From contig JAHDSF010000006.1 in the NCBI GenBank assembly GCA_018432935.1, forward strand, positions 186,001 through 250,000: 64,000 nt of DNA. Direction: 5' to 3'. This document shows, piece after piece, positions 33,919-46,495 of the stretch (its first letter is position 1; every line of letters starts with the position of its first letter). A program made the translations under genes and the position numbers. The notes under the pieces are model-generated. The model did no database searches, was not told the DNA's origin, and was given only the letters and a program-made list of their open reading frames with translations. This DNA is from Rhodospirillales bacterium (lineage in GTDB: Bacteria; Pseudomonadota; Alphaproteobacteria; Rhodospirillales; Shumkoniaceae).

Positions 33919-35639
33919 CCCTCGAGCGACGCAACAATCCGTTCGACAGCGACATGGCGCGCCGGGTGCGGCTGGATGGCATTCGCAAAGCCGCCCTCGA
34001 CACCGGGCGAAACCGCCTGCTGGTCACCGGCGTGATGTTCGTGCTGGCGTTTGCCGTGATTTCGGGGCGCCTGATCGACATCACCATCCTCGAGCAGGGT
34101 TCGGAGCCGCGGGTCGCGCAGTCGGAGGGCGTCACCGGCTCGACTGCGGCCCGTGCCGACATCGTGGACCGCAACGGCATGGTGCTGGCGACCAGCCTGC
34201 CGACCGCCTCTCTGTACGCCGACCCGTTCGACGTCCTCGACGCGGCCGAGGCCGCCGCCAAGCTGAACCGCTTGTTCCCCGAGCTCGCCCCCGAAGGGTT
34301 GGTCGAACGGCTGACGTCGAAGTCGCATTTCGTGTGGATCAAGCGCAACCTCACCCCGGACCAGCAGTACGAGGTGAACCGGCTCGGCATTCCCGGCCTC
34401 TATTTCCAGCGCGGCGAACGGCGCACCTACCCGCACGGCCGGCTGGCGGCCCACGTGCTGGGCCTGACCGACGTCGACGGCCGCGGCATCGCCGGGGTGG
34501 AGAAGTCGATGGACCGGGTGTTGCGTGCCGGCGAGGCGGTGCGCCTGTCGATCGACCTTCGCGTCCAGTCGCTGTTCGAGGAGGAACTGGCCAAGGGGAT
34601 CAGGGACTTCTCCGCGATCGGCGGAGCCGGCGTCATCATGGATGTGCGCTCGGGCGAACTCGTCGCGATGGTGTCGCTGCCCGATTTCGACCCCAATCAT
34701 CCCGCTACCATGGTGGCCGACACCGGCTTCAACCGGACCACCAAGGGCGTCTACGAGATGGGGTCGACCTTCAAGCTGTTCACCGCGGCGATGGCGCTCG
34801 ATTCCGGGAAGGTCGGGCTGGAAGGCGGCTACGACGCCACCCATCCGATCCAGGTCTCGCGGTTCACGATCACCGACTACCACGGCAAGCGGCGCTGGCT
34901 TTCGGTCCGCGAGATCCTCGTCTATTCGTCGAATATCGGTGCCGCCAAGATGGCACTTGACGTCGGCACCGAGCGTCAGAAGGATTACCTTAAGCGCCTG
35001 GGGCTGCTCGAGGCAGCGGCGGTCGAGGTTCCCGAGATCGCAAGTCCGCTGGTTCCCGCCCAATGGCGCGAGATCAACACAATGACGGTGGCGTTCGGCC
35101 ACGGCATTGCCGTTTCACCGATCCAGATGACGGCCGGTGTGGCAGCGCTCGTGAACGGCGGCTTCCGCTTCGAGCCGACAGTGCTGATGCACGAACCTTC
35201 GTTGATGCCGGCAGGCACCCGCGTCCTGTCCGAGAAGACGTCGCAACGGATGCGGGCCCTGATGCGTCTCGTCGTGGTTGCGGGGACCGGCAAGAATGCC
35301 GACGTCCCCGGCTATCTCGTCGGCGGCAAGACCGGGACGGCGGAGAAGCAGGTCAACGGCCGCTATCAGGGCAACAAGCTGTTCTCGTCGTTCGTCGGCG
35401 CCTTCCCGATCGACGCGCCCCGGTACGTGATCCTGGCTGCGCTCGACGAGCCGAAGCCGAACGCGCAGTCGATGGGCTACGCGACCGGCGGCTGGGTGGC
35501 GGCGCCGGTGGTCAGCCGGGTCGTCGCGCGGATGGCCCCGCTGGTCGGCATCGAGCCGGTCACCGAGCAGCGCGAGCGCGAGGCGATGGCGCCGGTCCAG
35601 GCAGTCTACCGGGTGGAGGGCGCGCGTGCGGCTCGCTGA
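33915..35639 (+). CDS. ftsI: Peptidoglycan transpeptidase FtsI (PBP3)
   Basis: This 574-residue septal transpeptidase has a short cytoplasmic tail, one membrane anchor (about residues 34-55), a pedestal domain and a penicillin-binding domain. The catalytic motifs are seen: SxxK with Ser284 (GSTFK), SxN at 338-340 (SSN), and KTG at Lys472 (GGKTGTAEK). It cross-links septal peptidoglycan with FtsW. ATG 33915 overlaps ftsL by 4 nt. The end overlaps the murE GTG by 14 nt. Confidence 0.96.
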   Translation: MTLERRNNPFDSDMARRVRLDGIRKAALDTGRNRLLVTGVMFVLAFAVISGRLIDITILEQGSEPRVAQSEGVTGSTAARADIVDRNGMVLATSLPTASLYADPFDVLDAAEAAAKLNRLFPELAPEGLVERLTSKSHFVWIKRNLTPDQQYEVNRLGIPGLYFQRGERRTYPHGRLAAHVLGLTDVDGRGIAGVEKSMDRVLRAGEAVRLSIDLRVQSLFEEELAKGIRDFSAIGGAGVIMDVRSGELVAMVSLPDFDPNHPATMVADTGFNRTTKGVYEMGSTFKLFTAAMALDSGKVGLEGGYDATHPIQVSRFTITDYHGKRRWLSVREILVYSSNIGAAKMALDVGTERQKDYLKRLGLLEAAAVEVPEIASPLVPAQWREINTMTVAFGHGIAVSPIQMTAGVAALVNGGFRFEPTVLMHEPSLMPAGTRVLSEKTSQRMRALMRLVVVAGTGKNADVPGYLVGGKTGTAEKQVNGRYQGNKLFSSFVGAFPIDAPRYVILAALDEPKPNAQSMGYATGGWVAAPVVSRVVARMAPLVGIEPVTEQREREAMAPVQAVYRVEGARAAR

Positions 35640-37092
35640 CCTTCTCGACGACAGGGGTGAAGGGCCGGGGATCGCCCCCGCGGCGCTGAACCTCGACGTC
35701 GCGGGCCTCGCCGAGGATTCCCGGAAGGTTCGGCCAGGGTTTCTGTTCGCAGCGCTCCCCGGCCTGCGGGTCGACGGCCGCACGTTCGTCGACGATGCGC
35801 TGCAGAGGGGCGCCGTGGCGGTGCTGGCGCCGCCGGGCACTGACCTCGCCACCAATGGTCAGGTCCCGCTGATCGCCGATCCCAACCCGCGCCGCCGCTT
35901 CGCCCTCATGGCGGCGCGATTCTATGGCCGCCAGCCCGCATTGATGGCGGCGGTGACCGGGACCAACGGCAAGACCTCGATCGCCTGGTTCCTGCGCCAG
36001 ATCTGGGACAATGTCGGCCATCGCGCCGCCAGCCTGGGCACCCTCGGCGTCCACGCGCCCGGGTTCGACCTTCCCGGCAAGCTGACCACGCCCGATCCGG
36101 TCGGCCTGCACTCCACCCTGGCCGAGCTTGCCGACTGCGGCGTCGACCGCGCGGTGATGGAGGCCTCCAGCCACGGGTTGGCGCAGCATCGCCTGGACGG
36201 CGTCCGGATCGCTGCCGCCGCGTTCACCAACCTGACCCGAGATCACCTCGACTACCACGGCAGCATGGAAGGCTACCTCGACGCCAAGCTGCGCCTGTTC
36301 GCCGATCTGGTGCAGGACGGCGGGGCGGCGGTACTGAACGCCGACAGCACCTACTTCGACGCCTTCAATGCGGTCTCGGTCCGGCGCGGGCTGAGGGTCG
36401 TTTCCTACGGCAGCCGCGGCGACGACGTGCGCGTCGAGGCGGTCGACCCCGCGCCCGGCGGCCAGAAGGTCCTGGCCCGGGTGTTCCAGCGCCAGGTCGG
36501 ACTAGAGCTTCCGCTGGTCGGTCAGTTCCAGGTCGAGAACGCGCTCTGCGCGCTTGCCCTGGCCGTTGCCTGCGGCGAGGACCGCGACGCTTGCCTGGAG
36601 GCCCTCGCCCGTCTCGCCGCCGTCCCTGGTCGCATGCAGAAGGTCGGCGCCACCGCGCTGGGCGCGCCGGTATTCGTCGACTTCGCCCACACCCCCGACG
36701 CCTTGCACAACGTGCTGCGGGCGCTGCGGCCGCACGCGCGCGGACACCTCATCGTCGTGTTCGGCTGCGGCGGCGACCGCGACCGCGGCAAGCGTCCCGA
36801 GATGGGCCGCATCGCCGCCGCCCTGGCCGACCGCGTCATTGTCACCGACGACAACCCCCGCTCGGAAGACCCGGCGGCGATCCGCCGCGCCGTCCGCGCC
36901 GCCTGCCCCGACGCGCTGGAGATCGGCGACCGCCGCGCCGCGATCGCCAAGGGGATCGCCGAGCTCTCGGCGGGCGATCTCCTGCTCGTCGCCGGCAAGG
37001 GCCACGAGAGCGGTCAGATCGTCGGCTCCACCGTCTACCCGTTCGACGACGCCGCCGTCGTCCGCGAGCTTCTCGGGGAGGCAAGGCCGTGA
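35626..37092 (+). CDS. murE: UDP-N-acetylmuramoylalanyl-D-glutamate--2,6-diaminopimelate ligase
   Basis: This 488-residue cytoplasmic Mur ligase adds the third amino acid of the stem peptide. The ATP loop TGTNGKT is at residues 111-117, and DNPR at 409-412 marks a meso-diaminopimelate-specific enzyme. The middle-domain Lys lies in the YLDAKLRLF segment near 223. GTG 35626 is the start, within the end of ftsI. It ends overlapping the murF GTG. Confidence 0.95.
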   Translation: MRLADLLDDRGEGPGIAPAALNLDVAGLAEDSRKVRPGFLFAALPGLRVDGRTFVDDALQRGAVAVLAPPGTDLATNGQVPLIADPNPRRRFALMAARFYGRQPALMAAVTGTNGKTSIAWFLRQIWDNVGHRAASLGTLGVHAPGFDLPGKLTTPDPVGLHSTLAELADCGVDRAVMEASSHGLAQHRLDGVRIAAAAFTNLTRDHLDYHGSMEGYLDAKLRLFADLVQDGGAAVLNADSTYFDAFNAVSVRRGLRVVSYGSRGDDVRVEAVDPAPGGQKVLARVFQRQVGLELPLVGQFQVENALCALALAVACGEDRDACLEALARLAAVPGRMQKVGATALGAPVFVDFAHTPDALHNVLRALRPHARGHLIVVFGCGGDRDRGKRPEMGRIAAALADRVIVTDDNPRSEDPAAIRRAVRAACPDALEIGDRRAAIAKGIAELSAGDLLLVAGKGHESGQIVGSTVYPFDDAAVVRELLGEARP

Positions 37093-38510
37093 GCGGTCCC
37101 GCAGCCCTCTGGAAAGCCGCCGCGGCGGCCGCGGCGACCAAAGGGGTCCTCACCGGCGAGTGGGAGGCTTGCGGGGTTGCGATCGACTCCCGGGCGATCG
37201 CCGCCGGCGATCTCTTCGTCGCGCTCAAGGGCCCTACCTTCGACGGTCATGCGTTCGCTGCCGACGCCCTGGCCAAGGGGGCTGCGGCGGCGATCGTCTC
37301 GTCGGTGCCGGCGGGGCTCGAGAACGACGGCCGGCTGCTGCTGGTCGCCGACACCCTGCGGGCGCTCGAGGATCTCGGCCGCGCCGCCCGCGCCCGCACC
37401 GGGGCGCGGATTGCCGCCCTGACCGGCAGCGTCGGCAAGACCGGGACCAAGAACGCGCTTGCCCAGGTGCTCTCCGAGCAGGGAGCCACCCACGGCAGCG
37501 TAGGCAGCTTCAACAATCACTGGGGCGTGCCGCTGAGCCTCGCCCGCATGCCGGAGGCGACCCGGTTCGGCGTGTTCGAGATCGGCATGAACCACGCCGG
37601 CGAGATAGAGCCTCTGGTCGGCATGGTGCGGCCGCACGTGGCGATCGTCATCAACGTCGAGGCGGTGCACCTGGAATTCTTCTCCGGGGTCGAGGCGATC
37701 GCCGACGCCAAGGCCGAGATCTTCGCGGGGGTCGAGCCGGGCGGCGCGGCCGTCATCAACGGCGACAACCCGCACGCCGCCCGGCTGCGCCGCGCCGCCG
37801 CCACCCGCGGCATTTCCGAGGTGATCGAGTTCGGCTCTGCGCCCCAGGCGAGGGTCCGGTTGGGCGACCACGAGCTTGGCGACGACGGTTCGCGCGTCAC
37901 CGCGTTCGTCGACGGTCTCAAGGTCGATTACCGGCTCGCCATGCCGGGCCGCCACTGGGTGATGAACAGCCTGGCGGTGCTGGCCGCGGCGGCGGCGCTG
38001 GGCGCCGACGTCGAAGCCGCGGCGGCCGCCCTGGCCGGCGTCACCCCGCCGCCCGGCCGCGGTCGGCGCGAGACGATCCGGCGGGCCGGTGGTGCCTTCG
38101 AACTGGTCGACGAAAGCTACAACGCAAGTCCGCCCTCGATGCGGGCGGCGTTGCAGACGTTGGGCCGCTCGACCCCCGGCGCCGGCGGACGGCGGGTGGC
38201 GGTGCTGGGCGACATGCTCGAACTGGGCGACGACGCTCCGGCGCTGCACGCCGGGCTCGCCCTGGATGTGGTCGACGCGGGGGTCGACGTCGTGTTCGCC
38301 TCCGGTCCCAACATGGCCCGCCTCTGGGTCGCGTTGCCCGAGAACCTTCGTGGCGCCTGGTGCCAGAACTCGGACGAGCTGGCCGGCTGCGTCTCCGACG
38401 CCATCACCGCCGGCGACGTGGTGATGGTCAAGGGCTCTCATGGCAGCCGGATGGATCTGGTGGTGAACGCCTTGCGTGCGCTGGGCGGTGGGGAAGGGGG
38501 GGAACGCTGA
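37089..38510 (+). CDS. murF: UDP-N-acetylmuramoyl-tripeptide--D-alanyl-D-alanine ligase
   Basis: This 473-residue cytoplasmic ligase adds D-Ala-D-Ala to the UDP-MurNAc-tripeptide. The ATP loop is TGSVGKT (112-118), the form usual in Mur[14 protein letters not shown] near residue 164 and [14 protein letters not shown] near 342 are family signatures. GTG 37089 overlaps the murE stop (GTGA), and the stop shares a base with the mraY ATG (TGATG). Confidence 0.95.
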   Translation: MSGPAALWKAAAAAAATKGVLTGEWEACGVAIDSRAIAAGDLFVALKGPTFDGHAFAADALAKGAAAAIVSSVPAGLENDGRLLLVADTLRALEDLGRAARARTGARIAALTGSVGKTGTKNALAQVLSEQGATHGSVGSFNNHWGVPLSLARMPEATRFGVFEIGMNHAGEIEPLVGMVRPHVAIVINVEAVHLEFFSGVEAIADAKAEIFAGVEPGGAAVINGDNPHAARLRRAAATRGISEVIEFGSAPQARVRLGDHELGDDGSRVTAFVDGLKVDYRLAMPGRHWVMNSLAVLAAAAALGADVEAAAAALAGVTPPPGRGRRETIRRAGGAFELVDESYNASPPSMRAALQTLGRSTPGAGGRRVAVLGDMLELGDDAPALHAGLALDVVDAGVDVVFASGPNMARLWVALPENLRGAWCQNSDELAGCVSDAITAGDVVMVKGSHGSRMDLVVNALRALGGGEGGER

Positions 38511-39598
38511 TGCTGTACCACCTGCTGACCCCGCTGGCGGACGAGATCACCCTCTTCAACGTTTTCCGCTACCTGACGTTCCGCACCGCCGGCGCCATCC
38601 TGACCGCGCTGATCGTCAGCTTCGTCGTCGGCCCGCTGATGATCCAGTGGCTGCGCGCCCACCAGAGCGGCGGCCAGCCGATCCGCGCCGACGGTCCCGA
38701 AAGCCACCTGCTGACCAAGAAGGGCACCCCGACCATGGGCGGGCTCTTGATCCTGGTGGCGATGACGCTGGCGACGCTGCTGTGGTCGGACCTCACCAAC
38801 GAATTCGTCTGGGCGGCGCTGGCCCTGACCATCGGCTTCGGCTCGATCGGATTTCTCGACGACTACATGAAGGTGTCGAAGAAGAACCCGAAGGGCCTGC
38901 CGGGCAAGCTGAAGCTGGCGCTGCAGGTGTCGCTGGCGCTGGTGATCGCCTACTGGGTGATGCGCGAGCTGCCGGCCCCCCTCGCCACCTCGCTCGCAGT
39001 GCCGGTGTTCAAGAACGTGCTGCTCGACATGGGGCTGTTCTACGTCGTGGTCAGCACCTTCGTCATGGTCGGCGCTTCGAACGCGGTCAACCTCACCGAC
39101 GGTCTCGACGGGCTGGCGATCGTGCCGGTGATGATCGCGGCCAGCGTGTTCGGCTTCATCGCCTACATCGTCGGCCACGTCGTGTTCGCCAACTACCTGC
39201 AGGTCCACCACGTCCCCGGCAGCGGTGAGCTGGCGGTGTTCTCCGGCGCCCTGGTCGGCGGCGGCCTCGGCTTCCTGTGGTTCAACGCCCCGCCGGCCCG
39301 CGTCTTTATGGGCGACACCGGGTCGCTGTCGCTGGGCGGCGCGCTGGGCGCGGTCAGCGTCATCACCAAGCACGAGCTGGTGCTGGCGATCGTCGGCGGC
39401 CTGTTCGTGCTCGAGACCGCCTCGGTGATCGTCCAGGTCGCCTCCTACAAGCTGACGGGCAAGCGGGTGTTCCGGATGGCGCCCCTGCACCATCACTTCG
39501 AGAAGAAGGGATGGGCGGAATCGACGATCGTCATCCGCTTCTGGATCATCGCCGGGATCCTGGCGCTGGTCGGCCTTTCCACCCTGAAGCTGCGGTGA
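38510..39598 (+). CDS. mraY: Phospho-N-acetylmuramoyl-pentapeptide transferase
   Basis: This 362-residue inner-membrane enzyme with about ten membrane segments makes lipid I from UDP-MurNAc-pentapeptide and undecaprenyl phosphate. The Mg2+ and catalytic Asp motifs are seen: GFLDDYMKV near residue 119, [13 protein letters not shown] near 195, and the C-terminal [11 protein letters not shown] near 325. Its start ATG overlaps the murF stop by one base, and it ends 14 nt before murD. Confidence 0.97.
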   Translation: MLYHLLTPLADEITLFNVFRYLTFRTAGAILTALIVSFVVGPLMIQWLRAHQSGGQPIRADGPESHLLTKKGTPTMGGLLILVAMTLATLLWSDLTNEFVWAALALTIGFGSIGFLDDYMKVSKKNPKGLPGKLKLALQVSLALVIAYWVMRELPAPLATSLAVPVFKNVLLDMGLFYVVVSTFVMVGASNAVNLTDGLDGLAIVPVMIAASVFGFIAYIVGHVVFANYLQVHHVPGSGELAVFSGALVGGGLGFLWFNAPPARVFMGDTGSLSLGGALGAVSVITKHELVLAIVGGLFVLETASVIVQVASYKLTGKRVFRMAPLHHHFEKKGWAESTIVIRFWIIAGILALVGLSTLKLR

Positions 39599-39612
39599 GG
39601 AGGAGAGCGCCC

Positions 39613-40983
39613 GTGATCGTCCTCGCCCCCTTCGCCGACCGCAACGCCGTCATCCTCGGCCTCGGCCGCTCGGGGATGGCCTGCGCGCGGGCGCTGCTGG
39701 CGAGCGGGGCGAGCGTGGCAACCTGGGACGATGCGGAGGCGGCTCGGACAAAGGCGGCGGCGGAGGGCATCCCGGTCCGCGAGCCCGCCGCGATCGACTG
39801 GCAGGCGGCCGATTTCCTGGTCATCAGCCCCGGCATCCCGCACACCCACCCGCGGCCGCATCCGGTTGCCGCCGCCGCCCGTGCCGCCGGCAAGCCGATC
39901 ATCGGCGACATCGAGCTGCTGGCGCAAACGCAAGTTCGGGCGAGGTACGTCGGCATCACCGGGACCAACGGCAAGTCGACCACCACCTCGCTGCTCGGCC
40001 ACATCCTGGCCGAGGCGGGCCGCACCGTGCAGGTGGGCGGCAACCTGGGCCTGCCTGCGCTCGACATGGCGCCTCTGGCCGAGGACGGCGTCTACGTGAT
40101 CGAGATGTCCTCCTACCAGCTCGAGCTGACGCCCTCCACCCCGTTCGACGTCGCCGTCCTGATCAACATCAGCCCCGACCACCTGGGGCGTCACGGCGGC
40201 ATGGAGGGCTACGTCGCCGCCAAGCGGAAGATCTTCGGCAAGGTAGGCTCGACCGCAGTCGTCGGCCTCGATGACGAGTGGTCGCGCCGGATCGCCGAAG
40301 GGAACCCGGGGCGGGCGCGGACGATCGGCATCTCCGCCGCCACGAGCGTCCCGGGCGGCGTGTCGGCGTGCGGAGGCATCCTGGCGGACGCCACTGAAGG
40401 CGCTTCGCGCACCGTCGCGGACCTACGCGCGGTGGCCACCCTGCAGGGCATCCACAACTGGCAGAACGCGGCTTGCGCCTTTGCCGCCGCCCGCGCCCTG
40501 GATGTACCGGCCGAGGCGATCGTGCGCGGCATCCGCAGCTATCCCGGCCTGGCCCATCGCCAGGAGCTGGTCGGCCAGATCCGCGGCGTTGCCTTCGTCA
40601 ACGACAGCAAGGCCACGAACGCCGATGCCGCCGTCTACGCCCTGGCCTGCCGCGAGCGCATCCACTGGATCATCGGCGGACGCGCCAAGGAGGGTGGGCT
40701 GGCAGGCGTCGAGCCCTACCTCGGCCGGGTCGTCAGGGCCTACCTGATCGGCGAGGCGGCACCCGAGTTCGCCGATTGGCTGAAGCATCAGGGCGGTCCC
40801 GCATTCGAGCTGTGCGGCGACCTCGCGTCCGCAACCCGCCGCGCCTTTGCCGCCGCCGCGCCGGGCGACACCGTGCTGCTGTCGCCGGCCTGCGCATCGT
40901 TCGACCAGTTCCCCAATTTCGAGGCCCGCGGCGACGCCTTCCGCAGCCTGGTCCGCGCGCTTGCGCAGGAGGTCGCCGCATGA
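39613..40983 (+). CDS. murD: UDP-N-acetylmuramoyl-L-alanine--D-glutamate ligase
   Basis: This 456-residue cytoplasmic ligase adds D-Glu to UDP-MurNAc-L-Ala. The N-terminal Rossmann-like GLGRSGMACA (about 17-26), the ATP loop TGTNGKS at 116-122, and the C-terminal GLAHRQELV and NDSKATNADA segments identify MurD. GTG 39613 has AGGAGAG upstream. It overlaps ftsW by 4 nt. Confidence 0.95.
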   Translation: MIVLAPFADRNAVILGLGRSGMACARALLASGASVATWDDAEAARTKAAAEGIPVREPAAIDWQAADFLVISPGIPHTHPRPHPVAAAARAAGKPIIGDIELLAQTQVRARYVGITGTNGKSTTTSLLGHILAEAGRTVQVGGNLGLPALDMAPLAEDGVYVIEMSSYQLELTPSTPFDVAVLINISPDHLGRHGGMEGYVAAKRKIFGKVGSTAVVGLDDEWSRRIAEGNPGRARTIGISAATSVPGGVSACGGILADATEGASRTVADLRAVATLQGIHNWQNAACAFAAARALDVPAEAIVRGIRSYPGLAHRQELVGQIRGVAFVNDSKATNADAAVYALACRERIHWIIGGRAKEGGLAGVEPYLGRVVRAYLIGEAAPEFADWLKHQGGPAFELCGDLASATRRAFAAAAPGDTVLLSPACASFDQFPNFEARGDAFRSLVRALAQEVAA

Positions 40984-42107
40984 CCGCCTTCGCGCGCACC
41001 GATACGAGCGTCCTCGGCCGCTGGTGGTGGACGGTCGACCGCTGGGCGCTGGCGGCGGTGATCATCCTGGCCGCGATCGGCGCGGTGATGACACTGGCTG
41101 CCTCGCCGCCGGTGGCGATCCGGATCGGGCTGGAGCCGTTCCATTTCGTGCGCCGCCAGCTGGTGTTCCTGCCGCTCGCGGTCGCCGTGGCGACCATGGT
41201 CTCGCTGCTCGGGCCGAAGGGAATCCGGCGGCTGGCGCTGATCGGCTTCGTTGCCGCGCTGGTTGCGACCGCGGCGGTGCCGGTGCTCGGCACCGAGGTC
41301 AAGGGCGCGGTGCGGTGGATCCAGCTCGGCGCCTTCTCGGTGCAGCCCTCGGAGTTCCTGAAGCCGACCTTCATCGTCGTCGCCGCCTGGATGTTCGCCG
41401 AGCGCCGCCTCGACGACCGCTTCCCCGGCAACCTGATCGCGACGCTCCTGTTCCTGCTGGTGTGCGGGCTTCTGCTGCTGCAGCCCGACGTCGGCATGAC
41501 GGTGGTGGTGGCGATCGTGTGGGGTGTGCAGTTCTTCCTTGCCGGCCTGCCGCTGGTCCTGGTCGGGCTGATCGCGGTGGTGTTCGTCGGCGGTGCGGTC
41601 GGCGCCTACATGTCGTTCGCCCACGTCCAGTACCGCGTCGATCGCTTCCTCGATCCCGAGGCCAAGGAAGGTTATCAGGTCGAGAAAGCCCTGCAGGCGT
41701 TCCAGAACGGCGGCCTGTTCGGCCGCGGGCCCGGTGAGGGGCAGGTCAAGTCGCAGCTTCCCGACGCCCACGCCGACTTCATCTTCGCGGTGGCGGGCGA
41801 GGAGTTCGGGCTCCTGATCTGCGTCGTCATCGTCGCCTTGTTCGCCTTCATCGTGCTGCGCGGCTTCGCCCGCGTCTACCAAGAGAGCGACCTGTTCGTG
41901 ATGCTGGCGGCTTCCGGCCTGCTCGTCATGTTCGGCCTGCAGGCGCTGATCAACATGGCCTCGACGGTGCACCTGATGCCGCCTAAGGGAATGACGCTGC
42001 CATTCATCTCGTACGGCGGCTCGTCGACCCTCGCGCTCGCGCTGGGCATCGGGATGGTGCTGGCGCTGACGCGCGGCAGGCCCGGACAGAGGAGCTGGCC
42101 GCAATGA
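40980..42107 (+). CDS. ftsW: Lipid II polymerase FtsW (SEDS glycosyltransferase)
   Basis: This 375-residue inner-membrane SEDS protein with about ten membrane segments polymerises lipid II at the septum with FtsI. Family signatures are AVRWIQLGAFSVQPSEFLKP near residues 108-125, FGRGPGEGQVKSQLPDAHADFIFAV near 250 (with the conserved Asp of the catalytic loop), and GMTLPFISYGGSS near 340. ATG 40980 overlaps murD, and its end overlaps murG, each by 4 nt. Confidence 0.96.
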   Translation: MTAFARTDTSVLGRWWWTVDRWALAAVIILAAIGAVMTLAASPPVAIRIGLEPFHFVRRQLVFLPLAVAVATMVSLLGPKGIRRLALIGFVAALVATAAVPVLGTEVKGAVRWIQLGAFSVQPSEFLKPTFIVVAAWMFAERRLDDRFPGNLIATLLFLLVCGLLLLQPDVGMTVVVAIVWGVQFFLAGLPLVLVGLIAVVFVGGAVGAYMSFAHVQYRVDRFLDPEAKEGYQVEKALQAFQNGGLFGRGPGEGQVKSQLPDAHADFIFAVAGEEFGLLICVVIVALFAFIVLRGFARVYQESDLFVMLAASGLLVMFGLQALINMASTVHLMPPKGMTLPFISYGGSSTLALALGIGMVLALTRGRPGQRSWPQ

Positions 42108-43245
42108 CCGCCGCGACCCGCCCCATCGTCCTTGCCGCCGGCGGCACCGGAGGTCACGTCTTCCCGGCCGAGGCGCTCGCCCGCGAGCTGCTGGTGCGCG
42201 GCCAGCGCCCGGTGCTGGTCACCGACAAGCGCGGCGGCACCTACGGCGGCGCGCTGGCCGAGATCGAGACCCGCTACGTGCGGGCCGGGGCGATTGCCGG
42301 CCAAGGCGCCCTGGGCCGGGTGCGCAGCATGGCCTCGCTCGGCCTCGGCGCGCTCCAGGCGTTCACCGTCCTGGGCGAGCTCAAGCCGCTGGTGGTGGTG
42401 GGCTTCGGCGGTTATCCATCGGTGCCGACGATGATCGTCGCCAGCCGGCGCGGCATTCCGACCGTGATCCACGAGCAGAACGCGGTGCTGGGCCGTGCAA
42501 ACCGCTTCCTGGCGCCGCGGGTCGACCGCATCGCCACATCGCTGGGCGCCGCCATCGTCGAGGGCGCCCTGGCGGCCAAGGCCGTGCACACCGGCATGCC
42601 GGCGCGGCCCGCCATCGTCGCCAAGCGGACATCGCCCTATGCCGCGCCCGAGGCGGATGGCCCGGTGCGCATCCTGGTGCTGGGCGGCAGCCAGGGCGCC
42701 CATGTGTTCTCGGAGGTGATCCCCGAGGCGGTCGCGGTCCTTCCCGAGGGGCTGCGCAAGCGGCTCCGCATTGCCCAGCACTGCCGTGCCGAGGACCTCG
42801 ACGAAGTCGCTGCCGCGTACAACAAGCTCGGCGTGACGGCCGAGACTTCGGCCTTCTTCGACGACGTGCCCGAGCGGCTCGTCGCAGCCCACCTGCTGAT
42901 CGCGCGGGCCGGCGCCTCGACCATCGTCGAGCTGATGACAGTCGGCCGCCCGGCACTCCTGGTGCCTTATCCGTTCGCCGCCGACGACCACCAGACCGCC
43001 AACGCCCGTGCGGTCGAGGCCATGGGCGCCGGCTGGATGATGCCGCAGGACAGCTTCTCGGCGGCCAGCCTCGCCGATCGCCTGGGCGCCCTGACCGCCG
43101 CCCCGGCGCAGCTTGAGAAGGCGGCCTCCGCGGCGCGTGCCGCCGCCCGCACCGACGCCGCCGCCCGGCTGGCCGACGTGGTCATGGAATGTGCCCTGAA
43201 GGTCGAGAGCGCACCCGAGGTCGCCAGCACCGGGAGGGCCGGCTC

Positions 43246-43249
<4 letters not shown>
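42104..43249 (+). CDS. murG: UDP-GlcNAc:lipid I GlcNAc transferase
   Basis: This 381-residue GT28 enzyme, peripheral on the inner membrane, converts lipid I to lipid II. Its N-terminal G-loop [16 protein letters not shown] (about residues 11-26) and [12 protein letters not shown] near 123 are MurG signatures. The C-terminal UDP-GlcNAc region reads [12 protein letters not shown] near 195 and [23 protein letters not shown] near 268. It overlaps ftsW and murC by 4 nt at each end. Confidence 0.96.
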
Positions 43250-44663
<1,414 letters not shown>

Positions 44664-44664
<1 letters not shown>

Positions 44665-45593
44665 TGACGGCGAACCGGCGCCATCTCGTCGACCGCCTGC
44701 CGCAGGTGCGCGGCGCCTACCGCGTGCAGGCGCCGCTGGGCGACGCCACCTGGTTCCGCGTCGGCGGATCGGCCGAGGTGCTGTTCAAGCCGGCGGACGC
44801 TGCCGACCTGTGCACGTTCCTGGCCGGCCGGCCGGCCGATGTGCCGGTGACGGTGCTGGGCGCGACCTCGAACCTTCTGATCCGCGACGGCGGCATTCCC
44901 GGGGTGGTGATCCGGTTGGGCCGGCCGTTCGCCGGCATCGAGATCCGCGGCGCCGAGCTCCGGGCCGGCGCGGCGGCGCTCGACGGCAGCGTCGCGCAGG
45001 CGGCCTGCGACGCGGCCATCCGCGGCTTCGAGTTCCTGGCCGGCATTCCCGGCACCATCGGCGGCGCGCTGCGCATGAACGCGGGAGCCTACGGAGCCGA
45101 GACCTCGCAACTCCTGGTGTCGGCGCAGGCGGTCTCTCCGGACGGCACCCTGCACACGCTGAAGGCTGCCGAAATGGGCTTTTCGTACCGCCGCTGCGGC
45201 GTGCCCACCGACTGGATCTTCGTCTCTGCCCGTCTGTGCGGCGAACCGGGCGATCCGGCCGAAATCGCCGCCCGCATCGCCGCCATCAAGACCGAACGGC
45301 AGAGCACCCAGCCGGTCCGTTCGCGCACCGGCGGCAGCACCTTCACCAACCCGCCGGGGGCCAAGGCCTGGGAGCTGATCGAGCGGGCCGGCTGCCGCGG
45401 CATGCGGATCGGCGGTGCGGTCGTGTCGGAGCAGCACTGCAACTTCCTGATCAACGAAGGTGGCGCCAGCGCCGCCGACATCGAGCGCCTGGGGGAGGAA
45501 GTGCGGCGCCGGGTCCAGGAGGTAACGGGCGTGACGCTGGAGTGGGAAATCCGGCGGATCGGCATCGCGGCAAACCAAGAGGTGAAGCCATGA
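44664..45593 (+). CDS. murB: UDP-N-acetylenolpyruvoylglucosamine reductase
   Basis: This 309-residue FAD/NADPH enzyme reduces UDP-GlcNAc-enolpyruvate to UDP-MurNAc. FAD-domain signatures: TWFRVGGSAEVLF near residue 29, LGATSNLLIRDGG near 64, and GIPGTIGGALRMNAGAYGAE near 126. The third domain has SGGSTFTNPPGAKAWELIERAG near 218, with the catalytic Ser in GGSTFTNP, and NFLINEGGASAADI near 262. This is the short type I/IIa length. It overlaps ddl by 4 nt. Confidence 0.95.
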
Positions 45594-46495
45594 CCAGGCA
45601 CGTTGCCGTTCTGATGGGCGGGTGGTCCTCCGAGCGCGAGGTTTCGCTGGTCAGCGGCGCCGCCGTTGTCAATGCGCTGCGGGACCAGGGCTACGTCGTC
45701 ACCGCGATCGACGTCCAGCGCGACGTGGGCGCGCTGCTGACGCGGCTCTACCCCCGGCCGGACGTGGTGTTCAATGCCCTGCACGGGCGCTTCGGCGAGG
45801 ACGGCTGCATGCAGGGCCTCCTCAACATGATCGGCGTGCCCTACACGCATTCCGGGCTGCTGGCTTCCGCTATGGCGATGGACAAGCCGCTGGCCAAGCA
45901 GCTGTTCGCCGCCGTCGGGATCCCGGTCGCCGAGCACGTGATCGCCACCCGCGCCGAGGTGCTGGCGGGCGACGTCATGGCCCGCCCCTACGTCGTCAAG
46001 CCGCTGAACGAGGGATCGAGCGTCGGCGTCCATATCGTGCGCGAAGGCGACAACGCGTTGCCGCTCGAGGAATCGAGCTGGCCCTACGGCGACCGCGTGA
46101 TGGTCGAGAGGTTTGTTCCGGGACGCGAGCTGACGGTGGCGGTCATGGGCGATCGCGCCCTGGCGGTCACCGAGATCACCACCGCCCACGCCTTCTACGA
46201 CTACGAGGCCAAGTACGCGCAAGGCGGCTCCTTCCATGTGCTGCCGGCCCAGATCGATCCCGCCGTCGCCGGGGAAGCGATGCGGCACGCGGTGCTTGCC
46301 CACCAGACCCTCGGCTGCCGCGGCGTCTCGCGGGCGGACTTCCGCTTCGATGGCAAGACGATCTTCATCCTCGAGGTCAACACCCAGCCGGGCATGACGC
46401 CAACCTCGCTGGTTCCCGAGCAGGCAAAGCACGTGGGGATCTCGTTCGGCGAGCTGTGCAAGTGGCTGGTCGAGAACGCGGGGTGCGAGGAATGA
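45590..46495 (+). CDS. ddl: D-alanine--D-alanine ligase
   Basis: This 301-residue ATP-grasp enzyme makes D-Ala-D-Ala for MurF. Signatures are MGGWSSEREVSLVSG (about 9-23), NALHGRFGEDGCMQGLL near 63, PLNEGSSVGV near 140, and the Mg2+-binding FILEVNTQPGMTPTS near 262. ATG 45590 overlaps murB, and its end overlaps ftsQ, by 4 nt. The length is typical of DdlB. Confidence 0.95.
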   Translation: MTRHVAVLMGGWSSEREVSLVSGAAVVNALRDQGYVVTAIDVQRDVGALLTRLYPRPDVVFNALHGRFGEDGCMQGLLNMIGVPYTHSGLLASAMAMDKPLAKQLFAAVGIPVAEHVIATRAEVLAGDVMARPYVVKPLNEGSSVGVHIVREGDNALPLEESSWPYGDRVMVERFVPGRELTVAVMGDRALAVTEITTAHAFYDYEAKYAQGGSFHVLPAQIDPAVAGEAMRHAVLAHQTLGCRGVSRADFRFDGKTIFILEVNTQPGMTPTSLVPEQAKHVGISFGELCKWLVENAGCEE